A stretch of 64,000 nucleotides of DNA from Galbitalea soli (GCF_010686725.1 NZ_JAAGWZ010000001.1:620001-684000); one strand, 5' to 3'; counted from the stretch's first letter, positions 9,175 through 17,455 are shown. The notes: generated by a model from the sequence alone, not told the origin. A program made the numbers and translations.

Positions 9175-11766
9175 CTATTCCGCCGGGTCGACCGCGGATT
9201 CCTGGCGGCGCACCGCCGCGATTCCGCCGAACAGGGGCCAGAGGATGCCCAGCCCGAGCGCCACGAACACGCCGATGTCGCTCCCCACCAGGGTGCTGTG
9301 CGCCGTGAGCCCGAGCGGTCCGAAGAAGAACCCCTCCCACTGCAGCGCCGGGAGGTCGGCGCGGAGGAAGCCGAGGCCGAGGATCGAGGCGACGATGAAG
9401 CCGATGAGGTTGCCCCAGCGCACGTCGGGGTACCGCCCGCCCCGGCGCAGAAGCGCGGCCGAGTCATAGGGCCGGCGCCGCGAGAGCAGATCGGTGGCGA
9501 CGATCCCGCACCAGGCGGCGACCGGCACGGCCGCGGTCGTCGCGACATCGCGCAGGAGCACGGAGGCGTCGCCGGTGGCGAGAGTGATTCCCACCGCGGC
9601 GACCAGCACGATGATCCCGCTCAGCAGCACGGCGAGTGAGCGCATCATGCGCAGCCCAGCGGCCTGCATGGCGAGGCCCGCGGAATAGAGCGAGACGGCG
9701 GCGCCCGAGAACAGGCTCAGGGCCGTCGCGACGAGCAGGGGAAGCGGGTACCAGGCGGGGAGCAGTTGGCCGATCGCGGTGAGCGGACTCACGCTGACCC
9801 CGCTCGCGAACCGCTCGCTGGAGGCGGCGAGGAGCGCGCCGTAGCCGATCAGCACCGCGGCCGGCAGTGCCGCTCCGATCGTGGGCCACAGACTCGTCGC
9901 CGCGCTGCCGCCCGCCGAGCGCTGATAGCGGGCGAGGTCGCCGCCGCTGTGCGCCCACGCGACTCCGACGAGGCTGAAGACGAGCACGGCACCCGTGACG
10001 ACGAGCATCCAGGGACCGTCGCGCACCCCCAGGGCCGCCCCCAGATCGACGGAGCGCCAGGTGAGCGCGATGAACCCGGCGATCATCACCGCCGAGAACG
10101 CGGTCACGATGAGCTGAATGCGGGCAATGAGCGCGTAGCCGAAGTAGGCGATCACGATCACGAGGATGAACGCCACCCCGATCGCGCCGAGGGCGATCTG
10201 CACGTCGGCGAAACCCTCGGTGACGCCAGTCACCGACAGGATGCTCGCCGTGGAGGTGCCGATGAGCCACAGCAGGGTCGCCGACCAGCCGATGCGGCTG
10301 AAGAGGGCGACGAGCGCGGGCAGCGTGTTGCCGATCATGCCGAAGGATGCCCGCGAGACGATCATCGTGGGCTGCCCGCTGCGCCGCCCGGCGAGCGCGG
10401 TGACCGCCAGCGGAATAGCCGAGAGGGCGAGACCGGCGACCGTCGCCACGAGCGTCTGCCGCAGGCTCATGCCGAGCCCGAGCAGCAGCGCGCCCAGCAC
10501 GACGCCGACCAGGGAGGAGTTGGCCGCGAACCAGAGCCAGAACAGTCGCGCGGCTCTGCCGATCCGCTGTTCGACGGGGGTGGGCTCGAGCCCGGTCGAC
10601 TCCACGATGCTCACCACGGGGGCGACGAGGGCGAGGGGCGCGATCGGTTCCCGCGGGACGACGCTGGACTCGTCGGACTCGTCGGACTCGTCGGTTTCAT
10701 CGAACTCGCCCGGAACGGCGCCCTCGTTCGCCTCCAGAGGTGCGGCGCGCTCCGCGTCGATCAAGGGCTCGTGCTCGTGCTCCTGTTCGTGCACCTCGTC
10801 GGGATTCGCGGCGGGAATCGGTTCGGTGCCCGCCTCCGGCGCCGTCGCGGCCGTCGCGCTCGGTGGCGTGAGGTCGCCGAAGGGAAGGAACTCCCCGGTC
10901 GCCGCGTCGATCGTGGGACCGACGAAATCGTGGGCACCCCCGTCCCGAGGGAAGTGGTAGACCGGGGCCGTGATCGGCGCCTCGGGCTCCCCCTCATCGA
11001 GGTCGACCGCGGGAAGATCATCGAGCGGGGCGAACGCGGCCTGCTCGGGATCGAGCGGCGGGGGTGCGAAGTTGAGGAACGCGGGATCCTCGGCGGGCTG
11101 GTCGACGGGCACCGACTGCTGCGGCTCGGACTCGGGCTCCGGCTGCGGGCCGGGCTCCGGTTCCGGCTGCTCGAGGGGCTCGTCGCTCGCGGCAGGCCGT
11201 GGCATGAACATCGCCCACTCCGCCGGCACGACGGGTTCAGGCGCAGCGATCGGTTCGGGGGCGGCGACTGGCTCTGGCGCTGCGGCGGGCTGCGCCTCTT
11301 CCGTGGGCTCCGGCTCAGCCACGGGCTCCGGCTCAGCCACGGGCTCCGGCTGGGCCATGGGCTCCGGCTGGGCCGTGGGCTCCGGCGCTGCGGCGGGCTC
11401 CGGCGCTGCCACGGGCTCCGGCTCGGCGGGCGGCGCCGCGGGGGCGTGGGTGGGCTGGGCACTGTAGAACGGTGGAGCGGGACGACCGGGCAGGGTCACG
11501 GCCGGGCCGACCGGCGGAGCGCTCGGCACCGACTGCGCCGCGCGGGCGGCCGCCGCCTCTGCCGGTCGGATCACCCGGATCGGTCCCGACATGGCCTTCG
11601 CGAGTTCGGCGGCCAGCGCGTCGGCGATGGCGTCGTCGCTGAATTCGCCGCCCGCCGTCGTCGGCGCGAGCGCGGATGCGGGAGGGGTGTAACTCGATCG
11701 ACGCGGACCTGGCGGAGCGGACTGCTCATCAGGACCGACGTTCCCCCGAGACTCGTCGTCAGTCAT
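9175..11766 (-). CDS. NCS1-type nucleobase permease with a long Pro/Glu-rich N-terminal extension
   Basis: An 863-residue protein. Residues from about 400 to the end form a 12-helix transporter starting GLEPTPVEQRIGRAARLFWL, typical of the cytosine/purine NCS1 family (usual length 420-500). Residues 1-400 are unusual: a short Ala-rich helix (about 43-75), seven tandem hexapeptides with a PEP core, an acidic Pro/Glu/Gln-rich region, and DES repeats just before the first helix. A TTG two codons upstream is open, but ATG at 11766 is preferred. The substrate is unknown, and the extension may be a cytoplasmic tether or binding region. It follows the EamA gene by nine bases. Confidence 0.85.
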   Translation of the reverse strand: MTDDESRGNVGPDEQSAPPGPRRSSYTPPASALAPTTAGGEFSDDAIADALAAELAKAMSGPIRVIRPAEAAAARAAQSVPSAPPVGPAVTLPGRPAPPFYSAQPTHAPAAPPAEPEPVAAPEPAAAPEPTAQPEPMAQPEPVAEPEPVAEPEPTEEAQPAAAPEPVAAPEPIAAPEPVVPAEWAMFMPRPAASDEPLEQPEPEPGPQPEPESEPQQSVPVDQPAEDPAFLNFAPPPLDPEQAAFAPLDDLPAVDLDEGEPEAPITAPVYHFPRDGGAHDFVGPTIDAATGEFLPFGDLTPPSATAATAPEAGTEPIPAANPDEVHEQEHEHEPLIDAERAAPLEANEGAVPGEFDETDESDESDESSVVPREPIAPLALVAPVVSIVESTGLEPTPVEQRIGRAARLFWLWFAANSSLVGVVLGALLLGLGMSLRQTLVATVAGLALSAIPLAVTALAGRRSGQPTMIVSRASFGMIGNTLPALVALFSRIGWSATLLWLIGTSTASILSVTGVTEGFADVQIALGAIGVAFILVIVIAYFGYALIARIQLIVTAFSAVMIAGFIALTWRSVDLGAALGVRDGPWMLVVTGAVLVFSLVGVAWAHSGGDLARYQRSAGGSAATSLWPTIGAALPAAVLIGYGALLAASSERFASGVSVSPLTAIGQLLPAWYPLPLLVATALSLFSGAAVSLYSAGLAMQAAGLRMMRSLAVLLSGIIVLVAAVGITLATGDASVLLRDVATTAAVPVAAWCGIVATDLLSRRRPYDSAALLRRGGRYPDVRWGNLIGFIVASILGLGFLRADLPALQWEGFFFGPLGLTAHSTLVGSDIGVFVALGLGILWPLFGGIAAVRRQESAVDPAE
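10667..10693. repeat. Three tandem 9-bp units encoding Asp-Glu-Ser repeats
   Basis: The 9-mer gactcgtcg occurs three times head to tail, followed by a degenerate fourth unit (gtttcatcg). On the minus strand it encodes the acidic DES repeats just before the first membrane helix of the permease. This is an in-frame microsatellite, so unit loss or gain would not break the gene. Confidence 0.9.
11305..11430. repeat. Seven 18-bp tandem units encoding PEP hexapeptides
   Basis: The 10-mer gggctccggc recurs at 11305, 11323, 11341, 11359, 11377, 11395 and 11413, giving an exact 18-bp period. The other eight bases of each unit vary. On the minus strand each unit encodes a hexapeptide with a PEP core in the N-terminal extension of the permease. 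Further, less regular PEP units lie towards 11230. A multiple-of-three period means copy number can change without a frameshift. Confidence 0.92.
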
Positions 11767-11775
11767 GCGCAAATT

Positions 11776-12678
11776 CTATGGGTGTCGCTCGACTTCCGGA
11801 GCGGGCGGAGCCGAGATGAGTACCCCCACTCCGAGCCCGATGAGCGCGATGCCCGTCCAGCCGGCGGCCGTCAAGCGCTCGCCCACCACGACGACGGCGA
11901 GAACCGTCGCGACGATCGGTTCGAGGAGCGTGATGGTCGTGACGACGGTGCTCCGCAGGGAGCGGATCCCGACCCCGAACAGCAGGTAGGCCAGCAGCAT
12001 CGGACCGATGGCCAGGTACGCCGCGAGCGCGATGGTGCGGTCATCCGCCAGAATCGGCCCCCCGGTCGCCAGCAGGATCGGCAGCAGGATGACCGCCCCC
12101 ACGCCGAAGGTGCCGCCCATCGCCGCGCGTCCCCCATGCCCGAGCGCCGTCACACGACCCGCGCTGTAGGTGTACAGCGCGTAGGCGGCGCCGGCGGCCA
12201 GCGCGAGGAGGAGCCCGACGGCGACCTCCTGCCCGGGCGCGCCGGTGGCTCGAGGGCTCGCGCGGCCGGCGACGCCGAGGACGACGACTCCCGCGACCGC
12301 GACACCGGTGGCGGCGAGCCAGCGGGGGCCGGGACGCCGCCCGCCGAGAATCCATTCGAGGAGCGCCGCGAAGGCGGGGCCGGAGCCGAGCGCGACGACG
12401 TTGCCGATCGCGATACCGGCGAGGTGCATCCCCGTGTAGAACGCGAGCGGGTACACGACCACGCCGACCGCGCCGAGGAGTACCCAGCGGCGGGCGGCCC
12501 GGTCGCGCAGCGCCCGCATCGACACCCGCGCGGACGCGCCGAAGAGCAGTGCGCCACCCACGGCCATCGTGCTCGCACCGATCGCGACGGGGCTCACGCC
12601 CGTCATCCGACTCGCGGCCGTGCCCGTCGTTCCCCACAGCACGGAGGCGAGGATGAGGGCGAGCACGGCGCGGTTCAC
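11776..12678 (-). CDS. EamA/DMT-family exporter
   Basis: A 300-residue membrane protein with ten predicted helices in two EamA repeats. The first repeat opens with LILASVLWGTTGTAASRM and the second has LEPIVATVLAVVVVGERLT near the C-terminus, both typical of drug/metabolite transporters. The substrate cannot be told. It starts with GTG at 12678 and is transcribed divergently from the PadR gene, sharing a 173-bp intergenic region with palindromic sites. It is the promoter-proximal gene of the minus-strand run towards rnpB. Regulation by the adjacent PadR protein is plausible but not shown. Confidence 0.88.
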   Translation of the reverse strand: MNRAVLALILASVLWGTTGTAASRMTGVSPVAIGASTMAVGGALLFGASARVSMRALRDRAARRWVLLGAVGVVVYPLAFYTGMHLAGIAIGNVVALGSGPAFAALLEWILGGRRPGPRWLAATGVAVAGVVVLGVAGRASPRATGAPGQEVAVGLLLALAAGAAYALYTYSAGRVTALGHGGRAAMGGTFGVGAVILLPILLATGGPILADDRTIALAAYLAIGPMLLAYLLFGVGIRSLRSTVVTTITLLEPIVATVLAVVVVGERLTAAGWTGIALIGLGVGVLISAPPAPEVERHP

Positions 12679-12753
12679 CGGCCCATCCTCTCAGGAGCGC
12701 GCGACGGGGTCGCCCACGAGCGGGAGGCCGCGCCGCTCGGAAGCGCGACGGGG

Positions 12754-12807
12754 TTGACGTCGATACATTTCCGATATATCGTTACTACATCGCCAATCGA
12801 TCGATCG
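12754..12807 (+). promoter_or_regulatory. Putative PadR promoter with two palindromic operators
   Basis: A -35-like TTGACG lies at 12754-12759, and a -10-like element about 17 bases on overlaps the perfect palindrome CGATATATCG (12772-12781). A second palindrome, CGATCGATCG, lies at 12798-12807. The PadR start is at 12852, behind gaaagga. The overlap of palindrome and core promoter suggests autorepression. The EamA gene starts on the other side, so both genes may be controlled. Confidence 0.5.
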
Positions 12808-12851
12808 GCGACCACCGTCTCTCATCAGACCATCCCGAAAGGACGAATCGC

Positions 12852-13472
12852 ATGTTCAGCGAATTCAGTCATCAGCACCCCCATCACCACCACCCCGGCG
12901 GCCCCGACTCGCGCGAGTTCGGCCGCGGTCGCGCGGGCGGCCCCGGTCGCGGCTTCGGCCACGGAATGCCCGGCGCCTTCGGTCCCGGCTTCGGCGGCTT
13001 CGGTCCGCGCGGTTTCATGCCCCCGGGGCCCGGCCGCAAGCGTCGCGGCGACATCCGCCTCGCGATCCTCTCCCTGCTCATCGACGCCCCCAGCAATGGC
13101 TACGGGCTCATCAAGGCGATCGGAGAGCGCTCCGGCGGCACCTGGACCCCCAGCCCGGGCTCCGTCTACCCCACCCTCCAGCAGCTCGTCGACGAGGAGC
13201 TCATCGAGCCGATCGGCGAGGGCAAGCGCACCGACTTCCAGCTCACCGAGCAGGGTCGAGCCTGGGTCGCCCAGCACTCCGATGAGCTCGCCCGAATCTG
13301 GGAGGGCTCGGCGGAACGCGCCGAAGCCGACGCAGGACTCCACGAGAGCGTCGCCGGGCTCATGGGCGTGGTTCACCAGTTCCGCTTCGCGGCGACGGAT
13401 GACCAGCGCAGCAAGGCCATCGCCGAGCTCGACCGCACCCGCCGCGCCCTCTACGCCATCCTCGCCGAGTAG
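12852..13472 (+). CDS. PadR-family regulator with a His/Gly-rich N-terminus
   Basis: A 206-residue protein. Residues 63-130 form the PadR winged helix, with NGYGLIKAIGERSGG, SPGSVYPTLQQLVDEELI and FQLTEQGRAWV. The C-terminal helices (about 145-206) would form the dimer interface. Residues 1-60 are a low-complexity tail with a HQHPHHHH cluster followed by Gly/Pro/Phe-rich repeats. The tail could bind metal but is probably disordered. It is preceded by a clear RBS (aaagga) and by palindromes that may be its own operators. The likely partner gene is the divergent EamA exporter. Confidence 0.9.
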   Translation: MFSEFSHQHPHHHHPGGPDSREFGRGRAGGPGRGFGHGMPGAFGPGFGGFGPRGFMPPGPGRKRRGDIRLAILSLLIDAPSNGYGLIKAIGERSGGTWTPSPGSVYPTLQQLVDEELIEPIGEGKRTDFQLTEQGRAWVAQHSDELARIWEGSAERAEADAGLHESVAGLMGVVHQFRFAATDDQRSKAIAELDRTRRALYAILAE

Positions 13473-13482
13473 CGTTGGCGGC

Positions 13483-14307
13483 GTGTCCCCCCACGACCGC
13501 GCGACCGCCGAGCCAGACCCCGACGCGACCCGACTGGTCGTGACGAGGCTGCGCGCGGCGGGTTGCGTGTTCGCGGAGGACGAGGCGCGCATCCTGCTCG
13601 AGTCCGCCAACGACCGGGACGCGCTCGAGGCGCTGCTCCGTCGCCGCGAGTCGGGAGAACCGCTCGAGCGCATCGTGGGCTGGGCCGAGTTCGCGGGCCT
13701 GCGCGTCGGAATCACCGCCGGAGTGTTCGTGCCGCGGCGCCGGACGGAGTACCTCGTCCGACGGACCCTCACCGAGTTGAGGCACCGCGGAGTGGACTCC
13801 CCGGTCATCGTGGACCTCTGCTGCGGCTCGGGAGCGGTCGGGCTGGCCCTCGGCACGGCGCTCCCCCGGGCCCGCATCATCGCGGCCGACCTCGACCCCG
13901 TCGCCGTCGCGTGCGCCCGGCTCAACCTCGCTGCCGTCGGCGGGGCGACGTATTGCGGCGACCTCTACGCGGCGCTCCCCGACGAGCTGCGCGGGCGGGT
14001 CGACACGCTCGCCGTCAACGCGCCCTATGTGCCCAGCGACGAGGTGCGGTTGATGCCGCCCGAAGCCCGCGACTACGAACCGCTCGCGACCCTGGACGGC
14101 GGGGAGGACGGGCTCGCCCTGCACGCGCGCGTCGCGGCCGGTGCCGCCGAGTGGCTCGCGCCGGGAGGCAGCCTGCTGATCGAGACGAGCGAGCGGCAGG
14201 CCGAGGGTACCGCCGCGCTCGTGGCGGCGGGCGGGCTGGCGGCGGTCATCCATCGATCGCGGCGGCGTTCGGCCACCGTGGTCTCGGGGCGCCTCGCGCG
14301 GTCGTGA
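13483..14307 (+). CDS. PrmC-related protein N5-glutamine methyltransferase-like protein
   Basis: A 274-residue class I SAM-dependent methyltransferase. The SAM-binding motif VDLCCGSGAVGLALG lies at about residues 105-119, followed by IAADLDPVAVACARLN. The catalytic NPPY tetrapeptide of PrmC/HemK is replaced by NAPY (VNAPYVPSD), as I recall for an actinobacterial PrmC-related subfamily. The target may therefore be a protein Gln or another amide. It starts with GTG at 13483, ten bases after the PadR stop, so it may be co-transcribed with padR. The open frame extends far upstream, but that stretch is antisense to other genes and is not coding. Confidence 0.85.
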   Translation: MSPHDRATAEPDPDATRLVVTRLRAAGCVFAEDEARILLESANDRDALEALLRRRESGEPLERIVGWAEFAGLRVGITAGVFVPRRRTEYLVRRTLTELRHRGVDSPVIVDLCCGSGAVGLALGTALPRARIIAADLDPVAVACARLNLAAVGGATYCGDLYAALPDELRGRVDTLAVNAPYVPSDEVRLMPPEARDYEPLATLDGGEDGLALHARVAAGAAEWLAPGGSLLIETSERQAEGTAALVAAGGLAAVIHRSRRRSATVVSGRLARS

Positions 14308-14376
14308 AATCTGGTTAACTCGCAGGAGCCGAGTCACCAGCCCCGCCCCGCAGGGCGGCTCCCCCTGAGGCGGACG

Positions 14377-15057
14377 ATGTTCTACTGGATCATGAAGTAC
14401 CTGATCGCGGGCCCACTCCTGCGGGTGCTGTTCCGTCCGCGGGTGATCGGCGAGTCGAACATTCCGCGCACCGGTCCGGTGATCGTGGCGAGCAATCATC
14501 TCTCCTTCATCGATTCGGTGATCCTCCCCCTCAACATGCGGCGGCGCATCTACTTCCTCGCCGCGAGCAACTACTTCAGCGGCCGGAGCCCCGGTGCCTG
14601 GGTGCTGAAGCGGTTCCTGCTCGCGACGGGGATGATCCCGCTCGACCGCTCGGGCGGGAAGGCCTCCGAGGCCTCGCTCCGGGCCGGACTCGCTGTCCTG
14701 CAGAAGGGAAACGTCCTCGGCATCTACCCGGAGGGCTCGCGCAGCCCCGACGGGCGCATGCATCGCGGACGCACGGGCATCGCCCGGATGGTGCTCGAAT
14801 CCGGCGCCGTCGTCGTGCCGGTCGCGATGTCGGAGACCGACCGGGTCATGCCCGTCGGCGGCAAGGGCATCCGATTCCTCAGCGTCGGGCTGACCTTCGG
14901 CGAGCCGCTGAACTTCGACTCGTATCGCCTCGGCGAGGCCGACCACGAGACGCTGCGGGTCATCACCGACCAGATCATGGAGGCGATCCGCGCGCTGAGC
15001 GGACAGGAGTACGTCGACGCCTACTCCAGCTCGCGCAAGGCCGCCCGCGAGGAGTGA
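14377..15057 (+). CDS. 1-acyl-sn-glycerol-3-phosphate acyltransferase (PlsC-like)
   Basis: A 226-residue acyltransferase with the HX4D catalytic motif NHLSFID (about residues 40-46) and the acceptor-binding motif YPEGSRSPDG (about 114-123). These proteins move a fatty acyl chain to lysophosphatidic acid at the inner membrane face to make phosphatidic acid. One hydrophobic N-terminal segment probably anchors it. The ATG at 14377 is preceded by a weak purine stretch. It lies 69 bases after the methyltransferase. Several paralogues are usual in Actinobacteria, so the exact acceptor is uncertain. Confidence 0.9.
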   Translation: MFYWIMKYLIAGPLLRVLFRPRVIGESNIPRTGPVIVASNHLSFIDSVILPLNMRRRIYFLAASNYFSGRSPGAWVLKRFLLATGMIPLDRSGGKASEASLRAGLAVLQKGNVLGIYPEGSRSPDGRMHRGRTGIARMVLESGAVVVPVAMSETDRVMPVGGKGIRFLSVGLTFGEPLNFDSYRLGEADHETLRVITDQIMEAIRALSGQEYVDAYSSSRKAAREE

Positions 15058-15064
15058 TGCCCGG

Positions 15065-15436
15065 TCAGGCCGGGTACGCGAAGGCCATGATCTGCTCGAG
15101 CCGCTCGCGGCGCAGCAGGGGCGACACCCTCGCGGCGGGCGGGGTGTCATGCGCCACCGCCGTGATTCCGGCGACGAAGTCCTCCGCGGCGGGCGTCTCC
15201 GGCGGCACGCGCAGGTACCAGACGAATCCACGGGGTCGGGGCGGGATGCCCGCGTCGGCCAGATAGCGATCGACCCGGCCGTCACCGGGCTCAGGCTCGG
15301 GCGCGGCTTCCGTCGCGACGCGACCCACGTTCTCGGGACCGGCGGTCCAGGCGATCAGCGCGTCGAACTCGGACTCCCCGAGCGCGACCCACCCCTTCGT
15401 GTCGACAAGATTCGGAATCGCATCCCAGCTGCTCAC
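15065..15436 (-). CDS. Conserved-looking hypothetical protein
   Basis: A 123-residue soluble protein of unknown function. It begins SSWDAIPNLVDTKGWVAL and has a Glu/Pro-rich middle followed by GFVWYLRVPPETPAAED. The GTG at 15436 is preferred because AAGGA lies seven bases upstream; another GTG two codons earlier is possible. It has no signal peptide, membrane segment or Cys motif. It converges with the acyltransferase with only seven bases between the stop codons and no visible terminator. Composition matches its neighbours. I do not recognise the family. Confidence 0.7.
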   Translation of the reverse strand: MSSWDAIPNLVDTKGWVALGESEFDALIAWTAGPENVGRVATEAAPEPEPGDGRVDRYLADAGIPPRPRGFVWYLRVPPETPAAEDFVAGITAVAHDTPPAARVSPLLRRERLEQIMAFAYPA

Positions 15437-15548
15437 GCCCACATCCTTCGGTCGCCGCGTCTGCCGAATCTAGTCGCCGAAGGCCGCCCGGGTCAATGAG
15501 CAATCATCATGCGTTCACGAAGAATTCACCCGGCGACACGGGAGAGGG

Positions 15549-15621
15549 TGGGCCCTACCGGGCTCGAACCGATGACATCCACGGTGTAAACGTGGCGCTC
15601 TACCAACTGAGCTAAAGGCCC
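15549..15621 (-). tRNA. tRNA-Val, anticodon TAC
   Basis: The cloverleaf folds cleanly on the minus strand: acceptor GGGCCTT paired with AGGGCCC and discriminator A, D-arm AGCTCAGTTGGTAGAGC, anticodon loop TTTACAC (anticodon TAC) on a CCACG/CGTGG stem, and T-loop GGTTCGAGCC. It has 73 bases, no encoded CCA and no intron. Confidence 0.97.
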
Positions 15622-15682
15622 ATCGCCCCGCGGGGCAATGCCCGCCAATACTACGGCATCGCCCGGGCATACACTTCTGACC

Positions 15683-16342
15683 ATGCGCGCCGAAGCTCCC
15701 CCCGGAACCCGGACCGAGCACCGCTGGCCCGTGGTCACCGCGACCGTGTTCGCCCTCGTTCTCTACGTGCTCCTGCCGGACACGCTGCAGCCGATCCCGC
15801 GCTGGGTGATTCCGACGCTGGGCATCGCGGCGATCCTGCCGCTCGTCGTGCTGAATCCGCGCCGGCTCGACCGCGAGACGGAGTGGTCGCGCTGGTTGTC
15901 GATCGTCTTCTCGGTGCTGCTGACGCTCGCGAATCAGGCGTACGTGGTGGCTCTCGTCATCGCGCTCGTGGCGGGGAACATCCCCGGCCCGACGGTGCTG
16001 CTCACCGCTCTCCAGGTCTGGGTCACGAGCGTGATCGCCTTCGCGCTGGTGTACTGGGAGATGGATCGCGGCGGAGCGGTGGCGCGGCGGATCGAGGGTT
16101 ACCGCGATGACGCCACGCAGGACTTCCGGTTCCCGCAGCAGGACAACGGCATCCCGACGAACGCCTGGGAGCCGGCCTTCGTGGACTACGCCTACTTCGC
16201 CCTCTCCAACATGATGGCCTTCAGCCCGACCGACGTGATGCCGCTCACCCACCGGGCGAAACTCGTGATGGGGTATCAGGCGCTCACGGGCTTCATCCTG
16301 CTCGCGCTTGTGATCTCCCGCGCGGTGAACATCCTGCACTAG
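15683..16342 (+). CDS. Integral membrane protein of unknown function
   Basis: A 219-residue protein with about six hydrophobic segments. The first two are at about residues 14-55, and a long pair at about 75-125 is followed by a soluble loop (YRDDATQDFRFPQQDN). The C-terminal pair contains YFALSNMMAFSPTDVMPLT, a short re-entrant-like stretch similar in layout to the DUF1345 protein at 40741. The ATG at 15683 is chosen because earlier in-frame codons would overlap the tRNA-proximal region. The gene is monocistronic. I cannot assign transport or channel function. Confidence 0.75.
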   Translation: MRAEAPPGTRTEHRWPVVTATVFALVLYVLLPDTLQPIPRWVIPTLGIAAILPLVVLNPRRLDRETEWSRWLSIVFSVLLTLANQAYVVALVIALVAGNIPGPTVLLTALQVWVTSVIAFALVYWEMDRGGAVARRIEGYRDDATQDFRFPQQDNGIPTNAWEPAFVDYAYFALSNMMAFSPTDVMPLTHRAKLVMGYQALTGFILLALVISRAVNILH

Positions 16343-16497
16343 CGCCCCGCTCGCCGTCCGCCGGGCACCCCGCGGCCGCGGGTGACTGCGCGCCGGCCCG
16401 CCATACCCCCAGTTCGCGGGCAAAAGCTGGCGAAGCGCCCCTCGGCGGGCGTACTGTGGCCCCACAGGCGCGGGGGCGTCGAGATTCGGGGGGAATC

Positions 16498-16671
16498 GTG
16501 AGCAACGTCACCATCTCACGCACGGTCGCGGACTTCGCTGTCTCGCCGTCGCCCGAACTCACCGCGGGTCAGGCCCGCGTTCGCGGCTGGGGCATCGCCA
16601 TCGCCGCGTCACTCGGGCTGTGGGGCGCGGTCATCGCCGGAATCATCGCCGCGGTTCACGCGCTCTCCTGA
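16498..16671 (+). CDS. Small single-pass membrane protein (57 aa)
   Basis: A short frame starting GTG at 16498 directly behind a purine-rich RBS (cggggggaatc). The product has a polar N-terminal half and one strong hydrophobic helix at about residues 31-54, ending in HALS. A -10-like TACTGT lies about 45 bases upstream. No family is recognised. Its RBS, codon use and single helix argue for a real small protein rather than noise. Confidence 0.55.
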   Translation: MSNVTISRTVADFAVSPSPELTAGQARVRGWGIAIAASLGLWGAVIAGIIAAVHALS

Positions 16672-16710
16672 GCCGGCACGCGCCGCGATCGCCTGAGTCG
16701 GCACGCGCCG
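16667..16710. repeat. Two 19-bp direct repeats with a 25-bp period
   Basis: A 19-mer, cctgag followed by ccggcacgcgccg, is repeated at 16692 with one mismatch. The first copy overlaps the stop of the 57-aa gene. The GGCACGC word recurs in two other intergenic spacers of this window (37729-37776 and 57558-57627). The remaining spacer up to 16778 holds no other feature I can support. Confidence 0.7.
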
Positions 16711-16778
16711 GGGCGCTGGCCCGCCACGTCACTACCGCACTGGGCAGCTCACCGCGCCCGCGGTTAATCAGCGCGCGG

Positions 16779-17252
16779 TCAGACCCGGGCGGGCAGAACC
16801 GTGTCGAGCGCGAGCCGGTACTCCTCGAGGGATCGCGGCTGTCCCGGAGCGGTGATGAAGCTCGCGCGGATGATCCCCTTGGTGTCGATCACGAAGGTCG
16901 CCCGGTTGGCGAAGCCCTTTTCCTCGAGGAACACCCCGTACTCCTTGGCGACCGCGCCGTGCGGCCAGAAATCCGCGAGCAGCGTGAAGTCGTAGCCCTC
17001 CTGCTCGGCGAAGGCACGCAGTGTCGCCTTCGAGTCGACCGAGATGCCGATGAGTTCGATGCCGTTCTGCTGGAACATGGCGAGGTTGTCGCGGAGCGTG
17101 CACAGCTCTGAGGTGCACGTGCTCGAGAACGCGAGCGGGAAGAAGACGAGCGCGACCGGCTTGCGGCCGCAGTAGTCCTTGAGGCGGATGTGCTCGCCGA
17201 ACTGGTTCGGAAGCTCGAAATCGGGTGCCTGGGTGTCATTCTCCAGAGCCAT
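16779..17252 (-). CDS. ahpE: AhpE/Bcp-type peroxiredoxin
   Basis: A 157-residue thioredoxin-fold peroxidase. The peroxidatic Cys46 lies in PLAFSSTCTSELC, and a second Cys51 sits five residues on, the spacing of Bcp-type resolving cysteines. Known AhpE proteins have only the first Cys, so this one may form an internal disulfide. An RBS (gaaagga) supports the ATG at 17252. It is divergent from aceE across a 203-bp spacer. In mycobacteria ahpE also lies near aceE, which supports the name. It should reduce H2O2 and organic or peroxynitrite substrates. Confidence 0.88.
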   Translation of the reverse strand: MALENDTQAPDFELPNQFGEHIRLKDYCGRKPVALVFFPLAFSSTCTSELCTLRDNLAMFQQNGIELIGISVDSKATLRAFAEQEGYDFTLLADFWPHGAVAKEYGVFLEEKGFANRATFVIDTKGIIRASFITAPGQPRSLEEYRLALDTVLPARV

Positions 17253-17455
17253 GACGGAAATCCTTTCGTACCGGACTCCACGGCCCGGCCAACACGAAGG
17301 TCCATGGTACGCCTGCGCCCCCGCGTGCGCACGGACGCGCATGGAGGAGGATTCCGACACCTAGTATTGATTCGGCTAGTCGATACCCACCAAGGTTGTG
17401 ACCCGACCCGGTGGCTGGACTAGAACCGACTATCTCAACCAGGAAGAGGTCAAGG

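Noticed and set aside
11305-11430. Possible CRISPR-like array
   Set aside because: The units are head-to-tail with no spacers and encode PEP hexapeptides in frame within a gene.
9766-14307. A 1500-codon open frame on the plus strand, antisense to the permease and EamA genes
   Set aside because: Only its last 275 codons (from 13483) carry a recognisable protein. The rest is Arg/Gly/Glu-rich, lacks domains and follows from high GC in the third codon position on the other strand.
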